In this document: positions 16,946 through 24,854 of the stretch, in pieces | Layout of the letters: every line of letters begins with the position of its first letter | Numbering within the stretch: the stretch's first letter is position 1 | DNA from: an uncultured Atopobium sp. | GTDB lineage: Bacteria; Actinomycetota; Coriobacteriia; Coriobacteriales; Atopobiaceae | Assembly: GCA_900555335.1 (NCBI GenBank) | Contig: USKU01000007.1 | Coordinates: 1 to 26,374 of the forward strand | Length of the DNA stretch: 26,374 bases | Direction of reading: 5' to 3' | Notes under the pieces: generated by a model | Told to the model about the DNA's origin: nothing | Database searches by the model: none | Seen by the model: the letters and a program-made list of their open reading frames with translations, nothing else | Translations under genes and position numbers: made by a program

Positions 16946-17812
16946 GTGGGAAGAAAAAAGCCAAAGACAAGCCTTGAGTTTGTTCTAAAGGATCCACCAA
17001 AGTCCGTGGTGACTCCTTTTCTTGTGGCTGACCTTGCGCTTCTGCTTATGTTTATGTGTCATATTCCGCTGTTGGTTATGGGAGAGCTCCCACCCAATGA
17101 CATCCTTCCAGCCGTGTTGGGTCTTCTCGGAAGCATACTGGCAGGCGCTTTGATTTTGTTCTGGGTTATTCGCGTCAATAAACGAGACCTCAGATCGTTA
17201 GGTCTTCGAGTAAGCTCCTGGCCAGGATTTATGCGCGGAGTTACCTTTGGCTTTTTGATGGTGCTGTTTACCTTTGGCTCTATCATGCTCATTGAAGGCT
17301 TTAACTTTAACTTCAATGCTTCTTATAACATTTTTGCCGCTCTCTTTTTACTTGTGGCAACCCTTATTGAGTCTGCTGCAGAAGAAATATTGTTTAGAGG
17401 TTACCTACAAACTGGTGTTGCAGCTAAGAGTTCTTTCCCTGTAGCGCTTGTGCTTCAAGCAGTGCTCTTTACCGCAACGTATGGACTAACGCCTAACATC
17501 TCTATTGCCGCAGCAATCTCAGTCTTTTTGATGGGTATTCTTTATGGCTTGGTGTTTTGGCTTACCGATAATCTGCTCATGACCATTGCTATGCACTTTA
17601 TCTGGAACTTTGTAACCGGCCCTATTCTGGGCATCTCGGTTACCACTACGCTTCTTCCTACCACGCTCTTAACAGCGTATCCTGCAGCATCTGAGTTTAT
17701 CTCGGGTGGCGCCTACGGTATTGAAGCAAGCGTTGTTACCATTTTTGTATGCCTTGCTGCCTGCGCTATAGTAGGTTGGAAATGTTATAAGGCACAAGGC
17801 GAGAAGAACTAA
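16946..17812 (+). CDS. CPBP-family membrane protein (CAAX protease / bacteriocin-processing type), motif 2 altered
   Basis: 288 residues, about eight hydrophobic helices (23-46, 55-76, 97-116, 127-145, 165-180, 188-206, 209-227, 262-278). Motif 1, EEILFR (E146, E147, R151), and motif 3, HFIWN (H217, N221), are intact. Motif 2, normally FxxxH, reads FTATY (175-179), with Tyr in place of His. CPBP (ABI/Rce1-like) proteins are intramembrane proteases or scaffolds; losing a metal-ligand histidine makes proteolysis doubtful. The start is GTG 16946, with AAGGAG 5 bases upstream. Its stop overlaps the queH start by one base, so it probably leads the CPBP-queH-queA operon, but a link to queuosine is not evident. 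Confidence 0.87.
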   Translation: MGRKKPKTSLEFVLKDPPKSVVTPFLVADLALLLMFMCHIPLLVMGELPPNDILPAVLGLLGSILAGALILFWVIRVNKRDLRSLGLRVSSWPGFMRGVTFGFLMVLFTFGSIMLIEGFNFNFNASYNIFAALFLLVATLIESAAEEILFRGYLQTGVAAKSSFPVALVLQAVLFTATYGLTPNISIAAAISVFLMGILYGLVFWLTDNLLMTIAMHFIWNFVTGPILGISVTTTLLPTTLLTAYPAASEFISGGAYGIEASVVTIFVCLAACAIVGWKCYKAQGEKN

Positions 17813-18444
17813 TGGCTTCAAACATGCTTCAGTCAATTGAGACTCTTTCAGTAGAGCCGGGAACACCGCTGCTGCTCCATGCATGCTGCGGTCCGTGCTC
17901 ACTTGAACCTTTAAAACATCTGAGGGAAGAGGGCTTTGAGCCAACCATCTGCTGGACTAATCCTAATATTCAGCCTGTTGAGGAGCATGATAAGCGTCTT
18001 CAAACCTTACTTACGTGGGCTCAAGAAGAGGCTCATGTTGAGGTGATTGTGGCAGGAGATCCGCGAGAGCAGTGGGAGCGGGCTGTGGCCCCTCAGGGAT
18101 TTGAGCGAGATCGTCGCTGTCGTGCTTGTTACGCAATCCGCTTGGCAGAGAGTTGTCGTGTGGCGGCTGAGCGCGGGTTTGAATACGTTTCTACAACACT
18201 GGCTGTCTCGCCCTATCAGCTCTTTGATGCGTGCGAGGATGAGCTGGTATCTATTGCGCATGCTCATGGACTGACGCCTGTATGGAGAGATTTCCGTCCG
18301 TATTACCCAGAGGCTACAAAAGAGTCTCGTGAGCTTGGTATGTATCGACAAAATTATTGCGGTTGCAGATATTCTGCGGCCGAGGCTCAGATAGAGCGTC
18401 ATGAAGCTCGTGACGCAAGAAAGGCAGCACGTCATGCGAACTGA
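17812..18444 (+). CDS. queH: Epoxyqueuosine reductase QueH
   Basis: 210 residues. HACCGPCS (23-30) with C25-C26, C103-x2-C106 (RCRACY) and the C-terminal MYRQNYCGCRYS (C183, C185) are the QueH (DUF208) hallmarks. Known: QueH reduces epoxyqueuosine in tRNA to queuosine using an iron-sulfur cluster, replacing the cobalamin-dependent QueG without sequence similarity. The paired cysteines are the expected cluster ligands. ATG 17812 overlaps the preceding stop (TAATG). It overlaps queA by 11 bp, placing the last two pathway steps in one transcript. Confidence 0.95.
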   Translation: MASNMLQSIETLSVEPGTPLLLHACCGPCSLEPLKHLREEGFEPTICWTNPNIQPVEEHDKRLQTLLTWAQEEAHVEVIVAGDPREQWERAVAPQGFERDRRCRACYAIRLAESCRVAAERGFEYVSTTLAVSPYQLFDACEDELVSIAHAHGLTPVWRDFRPYYPEATKESRELGMYRQNYCGCRYSAAEAQIERHEARDARKAARHAN

Positions 18445-19597
18445 CGATTTTGATTACAACCTTCCAGAAGAACGTATTGCACAAGCTCCTGCTGAGCCAA
18501 GGGACTCTTGTAGGCTTTTGGTCCTGCATAGAGAAAATGGCCGCATAGAGCACAAGCACTTCACCGATATTGTGGAGTATCTTGAGCCGGGCGATTTGGT
18601 TGTAGTTAACCAGACGCGCGTTATGCCAGCTCGCCTTGTAGGTAAAAAGCAAAATACGGGCGGCGTCTCAGAAACGCTGCTTTTAAAACGTCGAGAAGAC
18701 ATTGATGCTTTGGGCAGTGTATGGGAGTGTCTGGTAAATCCTGGTAAGCGTCTAAAGCCTGGCGCAGTAATTGAATACCGTGCAGGTGGCTTGCATGCTC
18801 CTGACTCAGCTCCTGTTGTGTTGACGGGCACCATTGTGGACTTTGTTGACGACAACAGGGGAGGTCGCCTGGTGCGTTTTGAAGCACAGGGAGATCGCAC
18901 TCTTGACGAGGCTATTCATGAGGCGGGCCACGTTCCACTGCCTCCGTATATTACACAGTACGAGGGAGACCCAGAGAAGTACCAGACGGTCTACGCTATG
19001 CAGGACGAGCATTCTGCAGCAGCTCCTACCGCGGGTCTTCACTTTACTCCTGAGCTCATTGAAACCATCAAAGCAAAGGGCGTCCAGTGGGCATCTGTTG
19101 AGCTAGAGGTGGGTATTGATACCTTCAGGTTGGTAACAGAGGACGATCCTACTAAGCACGTCATTCATACTGAGCGCTACCACGTAGCTCCAGAAGTTGT
19201 AGAAGCAGTAAAGGCTACCAAAGCCACTGGTCATAAAGTTATTGCTATTGGTACCACCAGTGTTCGCTCGCTTGAGAGCGCCTGGGATAGTAAGATTCCT
19301 GCAGGTGAGCCTCCTGTTGTTGCTCGTCGCTTTGAGGAGGCAGAAGACTCTGCTGCAGTGACTCATAAAGGCGATATGGTTGCCCGAGAAAACGCAACCA
19401 CCAATCTCTATTTGATGCCAGGCTCTACGTTCCACGTGGTAGACACCATGGTGACCAACTTCCACGTTCCACGTTCAACTTTGATGATGCTGGTTTCTGC
19501 GTTTGCAACGCGCGAGCAGATTATGGACGCTTATCAAAGTGCCATTGACGAGAAGTACCGCTTCTTGTCATTTGGTGATGCCATGATCATCATTTAG
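18434..19597 (+). CDS. queA: S-adenosylmethionine:tRNA ribosyltransferase-isomerase QueA
   Basis: 387 residues from ATG 18434. QueA proteins start near MxTxDFDYxLPxExIAQ, so I rejected the in-frame ATG at 18401, which would add 11 residues. Diagnostic segments are RDSCRLLVL, DLVVVNQTRVMPARL, TAGLHFTPEL, IAIGTTSVRSLESA and TNFHVPRSTLMMLVSAFA. The enzyme moves the ribosyl group of SAM onto preQ1 at tRNA position 34, giving epoxyqueuosine, the substrate of QueH encoded just upstream. Full length, cytoplasmic, with a strong terminator behind. Confidence 0.97.
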   Translation: MRTDDFDYNLPEERIAQAPAEPRDSCRLLVLHRENGRIEHKHFTDIVEYLEPGDLVVVNQTRVMPARLVGKKQNTGGVSETLLLKRREDIDALGSVWECLVNPGKRLKPGAVIEYRAGGLHAPDSAPVVLTGTIVDFVDDNRGGRLVRFEAQGDRTLDEAIHEAGHVPLPPYITQYEGDPEKYQTVYAMQDEHSAAAPTAGLHFTPELIETIKAKGVQWASVELEVGIDTFRLVTEDDPTKHVIHTERYHVAPEVVEAVKATKATGHKVIAIGTTSVRSLESAWDSKIPAGEPPVVARRFEEAEDSAAVTHKGDMVARENATTNLYLMPGSTFHVVDTMVTNFHVPRSTLMMLVSAFATREQIMDAYQSAIDEKYRFLSFGDAMIII

Positions 19598-19652
19598 CGA
19601 GTTTGGTTACGTGACCATGACCCTTACGTTTAACTTGAGAGTTTAGATGTAG

Positions 19653-19685
19653 AAAAAGTGCTCACAGTATTGTGAGCACTTTTTT
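19653..19685. terminator. Rho-independent terminator after queA, likely bidirectional
   Basis: A 14-bp perfect stem, 19653-19666 (AAAAAGTGCTCACA) with 19671-19684, has a GTAT loop. T runs exist on both strands. It lies between convergent queA and the coiled-coil gene. Confidence 0.93.
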
Positions 19686-19716
19686 CATACGATGAATTGT
19701 CTGGGCAAAGACTAAA

Positions 19717-21027
19717 TTACCAGTTAAAAATCAGCCAAACAAAAGACGCAAGAATCGCTATCATGCCAAGAACAACAATGATGAAGCCAATGCGCTGACC
19801 ACGAGTTGTCTCTCGAAGGATTTTCTCGCCAGTAATAAGCTCTTTAAGGGTGAGCTGCTTGGTATTGATGTTAATTACCTGTTCGCCAACAGACTTTCTG
19901 AGCTGCTCAGTAATTTCTGGTGTTGCATGAATTTCTTTAGCGTCATCAATGACTGACTGTGCTTCATCATGTTTATCTGCCGCCTCGTTAAAGAGCTCCT
20001 TGGCTGTCTTAATTTTCTCTTCAAGATCCTCTATATCTTTGCTCAGAATCCTCTGACGAGCATTAGCCTCAGCTACTACGGCGTCATATTCTTGCTGTTT
20101 CTGCTCATAATCTTTGCGAGCCGCATCAATAGAAGACTCTGAGGACTCCAACGATTTGCCCTGGGTCCAGTAATGCGTTTGTGCCATCTCAAGTGAAGAC
20201 TGGAAAGAGTTCTGTAGTTCCTCAACTTGCTTTTGAGCCTGCTCTGCACGAGCAAGCTCTGACTTAAGGTCTTCCTCAATACGAACAATTGCATCGTGGT
20301 TAGCAGCAGGGTCTGTCTTAAGACCAGCAAGCTCTTCTCTCAGAGAAAGCTGTCTTGCCTGGGAGTTTTCCAGTGCTTTATTTGCAGACGCTACAGCAGC
20401 ATCGCGTTTCTCGGTAACTTCTTTAAGCTGAGCCTCGGCGTTTTTAACACCACGCTGTGCCTCAGAGATTGTTTTTGAAATATCATCTAGCCTGCCTTTT
20501 GCTGTAGCAGCAACTTCTTTGTAAGGCTTAATCTTTGCTTCGTCGTCAACTTTTTGCTGTTCAAGCTTCTGAATAAGCTGGTTTTTCTTAACCGTGAGAA
20601 GATCCACTTGCGTAGATTGATCACTCATGACCTGAGCGGTCTCTGCAAAAATTTTCTCTTGCTCAGCAATTATTTGATCAAACGAGCTCTGCACGTAGTC
20701 TCTGTGCTCTAAGTCTTGCTTGTCTTTAGCAAGGTGTTCTTGCATTTGCTTAAGCTCTTGCTTTGCAGAATTTGTCTCTTTAGCGGCGTTGTGGACTTCT
20801 TTGGTAGCCTGAAAACCTTCTGCAACAGCGGTTGTGGCGCTTTCAAACGCGCTGCTAACGCCTTTTGCTACAACCTGAGTAGTGTCTTTGGCAATCTTTT
20901 GAATGTCCTGGGACTTGCTGACTTCAGGTGTGTTCTCAGACTCATTCTGTTCATCAGAAGTTGCTGCTTGAGTATCTATTGTGTTCAAATCTTCGGTTTT
21001 AGAGTTTTGGATTTTGTTTTCAGTCAT
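19717..21027 (-). CDS. Tail-anchored coiled-coil protein of unknown function
   Basis: 436 residues and not a family I can name. Residues 1-45 are polar and acidic. 45-80 is Ala/Val/Thr-rich and may be an amphipathic helix. About 80-390 is a long, charged, Glu/Lys/Gln/Ala-rich region with heptad character, consistent with coiled coil. One strongly hydrophobic segment closes the protein (IGFIIVVLGMIAILASFVWL, 412-431, then IFNW). There is no signal peptide, so most of it should lie in the cytoplasm, held to the membrane by its C-terminus. Such a shape suits a scaffold or envelope-linked structural protein. AGGAGG 6 bases before the ATG is a strong site. It is divergent from ptsH. Confidence 0.78.
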   Translation of the reverse strand: MTENKIQNSKTEDLNTIDTQAATSDEQNESENTPEVSKSQDIQKIAKDTTQVVAKGVSSAFESATTAVAEGFQATKEVHNAAKETNSAKQELKQMQEHLAKDKQDLEHRDYVQSSFDQIIAEQEKIFAETAQVMSDQSTQVDLLTVKKNQLIQKLEQQKVDDEAKIKPYKEVAATAKGRLDDISKTISEAQRGVKNAEAQLKEVTEKRDAAVASANKALENSQARQLSLREELAGLKTDPAANHDAIVRIEEDLKSELARAEQAQKQVEELQNSFQSSLEMAQTHYWTQGKSLESSESSIDAARKDYEQKQQEYDAVVAEANARQRILSKDIEDLEEKIKTAKELFNEAADKHDEAQSVIDDAKEIHATPEITEQLRKSVGEQVININTKQLTLKELITGEKILRETTRGQRIGFIIVVLGMIAILASFVWLIFNW

Positions 21028-21120
21028 TTGGTCCTCCTGTAAGAGTTCTAACTTTCTATTTTTACCCTGTTTTTGGGAAATTCATAGTCTAATTTGGTTC
21101 TTTCTGGAAATAAGATTGGA

Positions 21121-21126
21121 TATAAT
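21121..21126 (+). promoter_or_regulatory. -10 element of the ptsH promoter
   Basis: A perfect TATAAT lies about 85 bases before the ptsH ATG. No good -35 is found 16-18 bases upstream. It predicts a leader of roughly 75 bases. Confidence 0.5.
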
Positions 21127-21138
21127 ACGTTATGTTTT

Positions 21139-21174
21139 GTTACGATAGTAACGATTAATCGAGAATAACTCTCG
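21139..21174 (+). promoter_or_regulatory. Two short inverted repeats in the ptsH leader
   Basis: GTTAC-GATA-GTAAC (21139-21152) and CGAGA-ATAAC-TCTCG (21160-21174) follow the -10 and precede the ribosome site. They may be protein-binding sites or small leader hairpins. Confidence 0.4.
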
Positions 21175-21209
21175 AGTAGATTTTTGGTTTCCGGAAGGGG
21201 AGTCCACTT

Positions 21210-21482
21210 ATGGTTTCAAAGCAGACTACTATCATCAATGCAACTGGTCTTCACGCTCGTCCAGCATCCGTCTTTGTTTCCGAGGCAAAGAAGTTTGAGA
21301 GCAACGTCACCATCAAGAATGTTGACAAGGACTCCGCACCAGTTAACGCTAAGTCCATCATGATGATTCTTGCTGCTGGCCTTGGTACTGGCACCAAGAT
21401 TGAGATTGCATGCGACGGTGCTGATGAGCAGGCAGCTCTTGACGCTCTCATTGCTCTTGTTGATAACGGCTTCGGCGAGTAA
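21210..21482 (+). CDS. ptsH: Phosphocarrier protein HPr
   Basis: 90 residues. The active-site H15 lies in GLHARPAS and takes phosphate from Enzyme I before passing it to sugar-specific EIIA proteins. The regulatory serine is S49 in NAKSIMM; it is Ser46 in Bacillus HPr, and the shift comes from three extra residues in the loop before it (about 39-44). A conserved Ser suggests control by HPr kinase, but that gene is not in the window. GGAAGGGGAG lies upstream of ATG 21210. ptsI is not adjacent; the gene has its own promoter and terminator. Confidence 0.96.
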   Translation: MVSKQTTIINATGLHARPASVFVSEAKKFESNVTIKNVDKDSAPVNAKSIMMILAAGLGTGTKIEIACDGADEQAALDALIALVDNGFGE

Positions 21483-21509
21483 GCTGACGGCTTACATACT
21501 GTGCATGTT

Positions 21510-21535
21510 AAGCCCGGCTTTTGCCGGGCTTTTTT
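21510..21535 (+). terminator. Rho-independent terminator of ptsH
   Basis: A 9-bp stem, AAGCCCGGC (21510-21518) with 21523-21531, has a TTTT loop and a T run to 21535. Confidence 0.93.
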
Positions 21536-21550
21536 CAAAGAGAGGTTAGT

Positions 21551-21928
21551 ATGACATTTGTTGCAACATGGCTTGTAACTACTGTTGCTACGTTGGTGGC
21601 CTGCACCTTAATTCCAGGCCTGACTATTGTAGGAGGCTCGTGGGCAGGACCAATCCTGTTCTCGTTAGTACTCGCAGCAGTCAATACGGGCATTAAGCCT
21701 GTTGTTAAGCTACTCTCATTGCCTATTAATGTGCTGACCCTAGGTATTTTCTCGCTCTTTATTAATGCTTTTATGCTTGAGCTTTCAAGTTTTATTTCTA
21801 GGAATTTGCTGCATGCGGGCGTTGCTATTGATTCTTTAGGCACCGCTATCCTGGGATCAATAGTCATCTCAATTGTCTCTTCAATTGTGATTAACCTTAC
21901 TGGTCTGAAGAAGGAGAACCTTTCCTAA
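21551..21928 (+). CDS. Small membrane protein, phage-holin superfamily IV (Mycobacterial 4-TMS) type
   Basis: 125 residues with four hydrophobic helices (about 3-24, 29-50, 56-80, 93-117). The NTGIKPVVKLLSLPINVLTL stretch is typical of this widespread bacterial family. Despite the family name it is usually chromosomal and its role is unknown; no phage genes lie nearby. ATG 21551 has GAGAGG just upstream. A longer start inside the ptsH terminator is not credible. It may be expressed by read-through from ptsH. Its last 32 bp overlap the convergent lipase-like gene. Confidence 0.85.
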   Translation: MTFVATWLVTTVATLVACTLIPGLTIVGGSWAGPILFSLVLAAVNTGIKPVVKLLSLPINVLTLGIFSLFINAFMLELSSFISRNLLHAGVAIDSLGTAILGSIVISIVSSIVINLTGLKKENLS

Positions 21929-23123
21929 GTTCCTTTTGGGCTTTATCAAGCTTGGCAAAACTTTCCGAGATAGCAGAGGTAATCTGAGAGATCTGCGATG
22001 ACTCGGTAATGTTTTCAATTAAAGATGTTGCGGATGCATTGACAAGCGAACTAAGGAGGTCAAAGAAGACCTCTTTGGTTTGCTTTTCTGTTTTAGTGAG
22101 TGCCGCAACAACAGGCTGTAAGTTTGCGGGCGAGCTAATAATGTCGCTGAAATAGACTGCTCCGCCTGCCGAGAGGGCGTCAAAGAGCTCATTGGTAAAG
22201 TGCTCACGATCAGAGAGCGGGAGCTCTTTATACCAGTTGCTAAATGCCTCATTAATCTTTTTACATTCCGGCTGGAAGTCGTCAGCAAACTCAAAGGTAT
22301 TGCGAGAGACTTGCCATGAAACGCCGTCGTGAGCCATCATACCTGTCTCGGAGCTTTTTACGATGAGCTTTGGAACAGCAGGATCATCAAAAATCATGCC
22401 CACTACACTAAATTCAGGCAAAATTCTGATGTATTTATCTCCAAGCACCTTGTGGGCTGTGGTGGGAAGAATTTCTGGACACATGTTAGGACCATCGTTG
22501 CTCCAGACGCGATCAATTGCGCCGAGTAGTTCTTCAGGACAGACTGTTGCTGCGTATGCCGCAAGGTTGCCGCCCTTAGAGTGGCCACCAACCATAACAT
22601 TTGCGCAGGTAGTGCTATTGCCTGCTGCAAGGTGTTCGCGAATACGTTTCTCAAGATATAGGGCCGCTGATTTATCAGCGGATGTAACCTGGAAGCTGAG
22701 GTTGAGGTTTTCTCGCCAGCCAACTAGGGTGCCGTCTGTTCCTCTAAACGAGACATACATCTGACCAGTAGGTAGGTAAGCGGTAAACGCTGCAAACTGC
22801 ATGCTTTTCTCAACATTAATGCGGTCTACATAGCGACCAAGTTCAATGTTGGCAAAGCGGGGAGCGTTAACCAGTGCCTCAAGAAAAGTTCCATCAACGC
22901 GAGAAAATCCCGTGATAAGAGACGGGTCATCTTTAAGTTTCTCCAGCATTTTGGCGCAAGCGTCACCAAGCTGAACGCGCTTCTCGCTACGTTCAGAAGG
23001 CACGACGCCGCCAAATCCCAGATAGGAAAGGATTGAGAGAATCAGGTTATCGACGTTGTTAAAAGGGTCATTCTCAAACGTCAGATCGCCGCGCCAGTGT
23101 AGATAGTCAACGACATTTGCCAT
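21897..23123 (-). CDS. Lipase-like alpha/beta hydrolase, DUF2974 (Mbeg1-like) family
   Basis: 408 residues. A class-3-lipase-like core spans about 105-270: YVSFRGTDGTLVGWREN (123-139) holds the oxyanion region, and the nucleophile elbow is GGHSKGGNLA (S182). A plausible acid and histidine follow, but I cannot place them firmly. The N-terminal DYLHWRGDLTFENDPFNNVD is the usual opening of this family, which is common in Firmicutes and Coriobacteria and of unknown substrate. The C-terminal 60 residues look helical. No signal peptide. AGAGG lies 4 bases before ATG 23123. Its 3' end overlaps the holin-type gene by 32 bp on the opposite strand, with no terminator between. Confidence 0.85.
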   Translation of the reverse strand: MANVVDYLHWRGDLTFENDPFNNVDNLILSILSYLGFGGVVPSERSEKRVQLGDACAKMLEKLKDDPSLITGFSRVDGTFLEALVNAPRFANIELGRYVDRINVEKSMQFAAFTAYLPTGQMYVSFRGTDGTLVGWRENLNLSFQVTSADKSAALYLEKRIREHLAAGNSTTCANVMVGGHSKGGNLAAYAATVCPEELLGAIDRVWSNDGPNMCPEILPTTAHKVLGDKYIRILPEFSVVGMIFDDPAVPKLIVKSSETGMMAHDGVSWQVSRNTFEFADDFQPECKKINEAFSNWYKELPLSDREHFTNELFDALSAGGAVYFSDIISSPANLQPVVAALTKTEKQTKEVFFDLLSSLVNASATSLIENITESSQISQITSAISESFAKLDKAQKELRKGSPSSDQ

Positions 23124-23195
23124 GATGCCTCTTTCCTGCTGGTACTTTTCGTATACTAAGCATAGATGAAGATTGATTGATTTGGGGAGAAGCCC

Positions 23196-24329
23196 GTGGA
23201 AAAAGCTACAGTTTCTTCAAAAGCAATTGCTACCAAGAAGCGCTTTGTTTTTGCAGATGTTCTTACCATTTTGGCAGGTATTGCTGTTGTTATGCTGCAT
23301 ACCTCGCTCAACGTTTTTTCTCTTGCGCACACTAAAACATGGGCCTTCTCTTTAGCTCTGCAAGCAGCGTTTATTTACGCGGTACCCATCTTTTTTATGC
23401 TGAGTGGTATGAATTTGCTTGGATATAGAAGTAAATACTCTACAAAGACATTCTTTATGAAGCGTGCTAGAAAGACGCTGATGGCGCTCATTTTTGGCAG
23501 CGTAGCGGTGTATCTGATGTACGTGCTTTTTCCTACAAAGTTTTGGGGTGCCGAAGAGGTTGCGGCAAGCGCTGGTGTTGCTGATTTTGTAAAGCGCTTT
23601 CTAACCAATAACGTTAACAGCACTCTTTGGTTCATCTATACCATTTTGTATCTGTATCTTTTGACACCTGTGCTTTCTTTGGTAGTTCAAAAGAAAGAAA
23701 CCCTGCTCTATGTTATGGCGCTTACGCTCTTTGTGAGCTTTGGATTGCCGCTACTTGAGTTCATTGGCGTTCGTGGTGTTTACTTTGATCAGCTGTTTAG
23801 ATGGGCTGCGTTTAACAGCGATGGCCTTTTCTACTATCTGCTGGGATATTACGTTAAGACGTATTACGACGAGCTTCCAAAATTTACTAAAAACAATTTT
23901 GTGCTTGCCGTGATTTTCTTACTTTCTTCCGCGGCTATGTTTGGCTGGGGTCTTATTGCTAACAACTTTGGAACTCCTTTGACGCCTGAAATGACGTATC
24001 AGAGCTATCCCATTTCCATCAGAAACTTCCTCTGTTTAGCACAAGCGGCATCTTTGTTCTTGTTTGTGCTGAACCTTGAACCAAGTCTGCAGGAGCTTTC
24101 CGATGGTACCAAGAAGCGCATCAGCACGGTATCTGCTGGTGTTTTAGGAGTTTATCTGTTCCAGATTCCTGTTATTAACTTCTTGGGACTAAGACTTGGT
24201 CGATTCCCATACAGTTTGCTTGGAAATGCTTTTGTACGAGGCATCTTTGTCTTTGTAGTTACAATCGTTGTAGTTATGGCATTTCAGTGGCTGATGAGGC
24301 AGGTCAAACAGAAATTTTCTGCTAAATAG
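23196..24329 (+). CDS. Acyltransferase-3 family membrane protein
   Basis: 377 residues with about ten membrane helices. The opening FADVLTILAGIAVVMLHTS (19-37) matches the family start, where a His (H35 here) is the proposed catalytic residue; the usual Arg of the D-x-L-R motif is Thr24. FFMLSGMNLL (66-75) is the next typical segment. Members move acyl groups onto exported sugars, peptidoglycan or lipids. The target is unknown; wall-enzyme genes elsewhere in the window are not adjacent. The start is GTG 23196, with GGGGAG 6 bases upstream. -10-like TATACT at 23152-23157 lies in the gap to the divergent lipase-like gene. Confidence 0.85.
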   Translation: MEKATVSSKAIATKKRFVFADVLTILAGIAVVMLHTSLNVFSLAHTKTWAFSLALQAAFIYAVPIFFMLSGMNLLGYRSKYSTKTFFMKRARKTLMALIFGSVAVYLMYVLFPTKFWGAEEVAASAGVADFVKRFLTNNVNSTLWFIYTILYLYLLTPVLSLVVQKKETLLYVMALTLFVSFGLPLLEFIGVRGVYFDQLFRWAAFNSDGLFYYLLGYYVKTYYDELPKFTKNNFVLAVIFLLSSAAMFGWGLIANNFGTPLTPEMTYQSYPISIRNFLCLAQAASLFLFVLNLEPSLQELSDGTKKRISTVSAGVLGVYLFQIPVINFLGLRLGRFPYSLLGNAFVRGIFVFVVTIVVVMAFQWLMRQVKQKFSAK

Positions 24330-24358
24330 TTTTTGCTATGTCATCTAAGAAATTGAGT

Positions 24359-24384
24359 TGATATTAGAAATAATTTTAATATCA
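24359..24384. promoter_or_regulatory. Inverted repeat TGATATTA / TAATATCA at the promoter of the small membrane gene
   Basis: 8-bp perfect arms (24359-24366 and 24377-24384) are separated by 10 bases, overlapping the likely -35. This is a candidate operator, though AT-rich sequence makes chance palindromes more likely. Confidence 0.45.
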
Positions 24385-24392
24385 GATAAAAT
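24364..24392 (+). promoter_or_regulatory. Probable promoter of the 143-aa membrane protein gene
   Basis: TTAGAA (24364-24369), a 17-base spacer and TAAAAT (24387-24392), about 30 bases before the ATG. Confidence 0.4.
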
Positions 24393-24422
24393 ATGGTTTA
24401 TATAAACTGAAGGAGTACAGAG

Positions 24423-24854
24423 ATGAGCTCTTTTACGTTTTTTAAACATAAAAATTTTTCTAATAACGCGTCCGAAAATATAATAAAAACGTCACATCTT
24501 CGCACGTTCAATCCCACTAGAATACTGGGCTTTTGTTTGCTTAGTTTAATCTTTGGATTTCCTTTTCCCATGATTTTAATTACAAGGGATGATGTTCATT
24601 GTAATGTGCCATTGGTCTCTTTTGTAATGTGCATTTTTATTGCTTGTGTTTTTGATAAGGCCTATCGCATTCTTAATGGAGGGTCAGTTCAAAAAATAAT
24701 TAAAAGCCTATGTTTGTGTCTGGTCGTTTGGTTGTTCTCAGCTCTATTTATTTACTGTATTGCGTACATTGATTTGGGTTTTGGTGGAAAAATTGTCAAT
24801 ACAGGTATAGGCCTTCTTGTATTTATCTGTCTTAGTCGGATTGTGATTCGTTAA
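24423..24854 (+). CDS. Hypothetical membrane protein, four predicted helices
   Basis: 143 residues and not recognised. A polar, Asn/Lys/Ser-rich N-terminus (1-32) is followed by hydrophobic helices at about 34-53, 62-82, 93-117 and 124-142, with five Cys in or beside them. No signal peptide beyond the helices and no known motif. AAGGAG lies 7 bases before ATG 24423. The gene and its upstream region are clearly more AT-rich than their neighbours and codon use is AT-leaning, which suggests later arrival or weak constraint. It ends 15 bp before the convergent yaaA stop, with no terminator between. Confidence 0.7.
   Translation: MSSFTFFKHKNFSNNASENIIKTSHLRTFNPTRILGFCLLSLIFGFPFPMILITRDDVHCNVPLVSFVMCIFIACVFDKAYRILNGGSVQKIIKSLCLCLVVWLFSALFIYCIAYIDLGFGGKIVNTGIGLLVFICLSRIVIR

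Noticed and set aside
18401..18433. A longer queA start at ATG 18401
   Set aside because: It would overlap queH by 44 bp and add residues absent from QueA proteins, whose typical start matches ATG 18434.
21521..21550. A longer start for the holin-type gene inside the ptsH terminator
   Set aside because: It begins with TTG in the terminator hairpin without a ribosome site; ATG 21551 has GAGAGG upstream.
21551..21928. Prophage remnant suggested by the holin-type name
   Set aside because: The family is common on bacterial chromosomes, and no integrase, endolysin, structural or attachment-site sequence is nearby.
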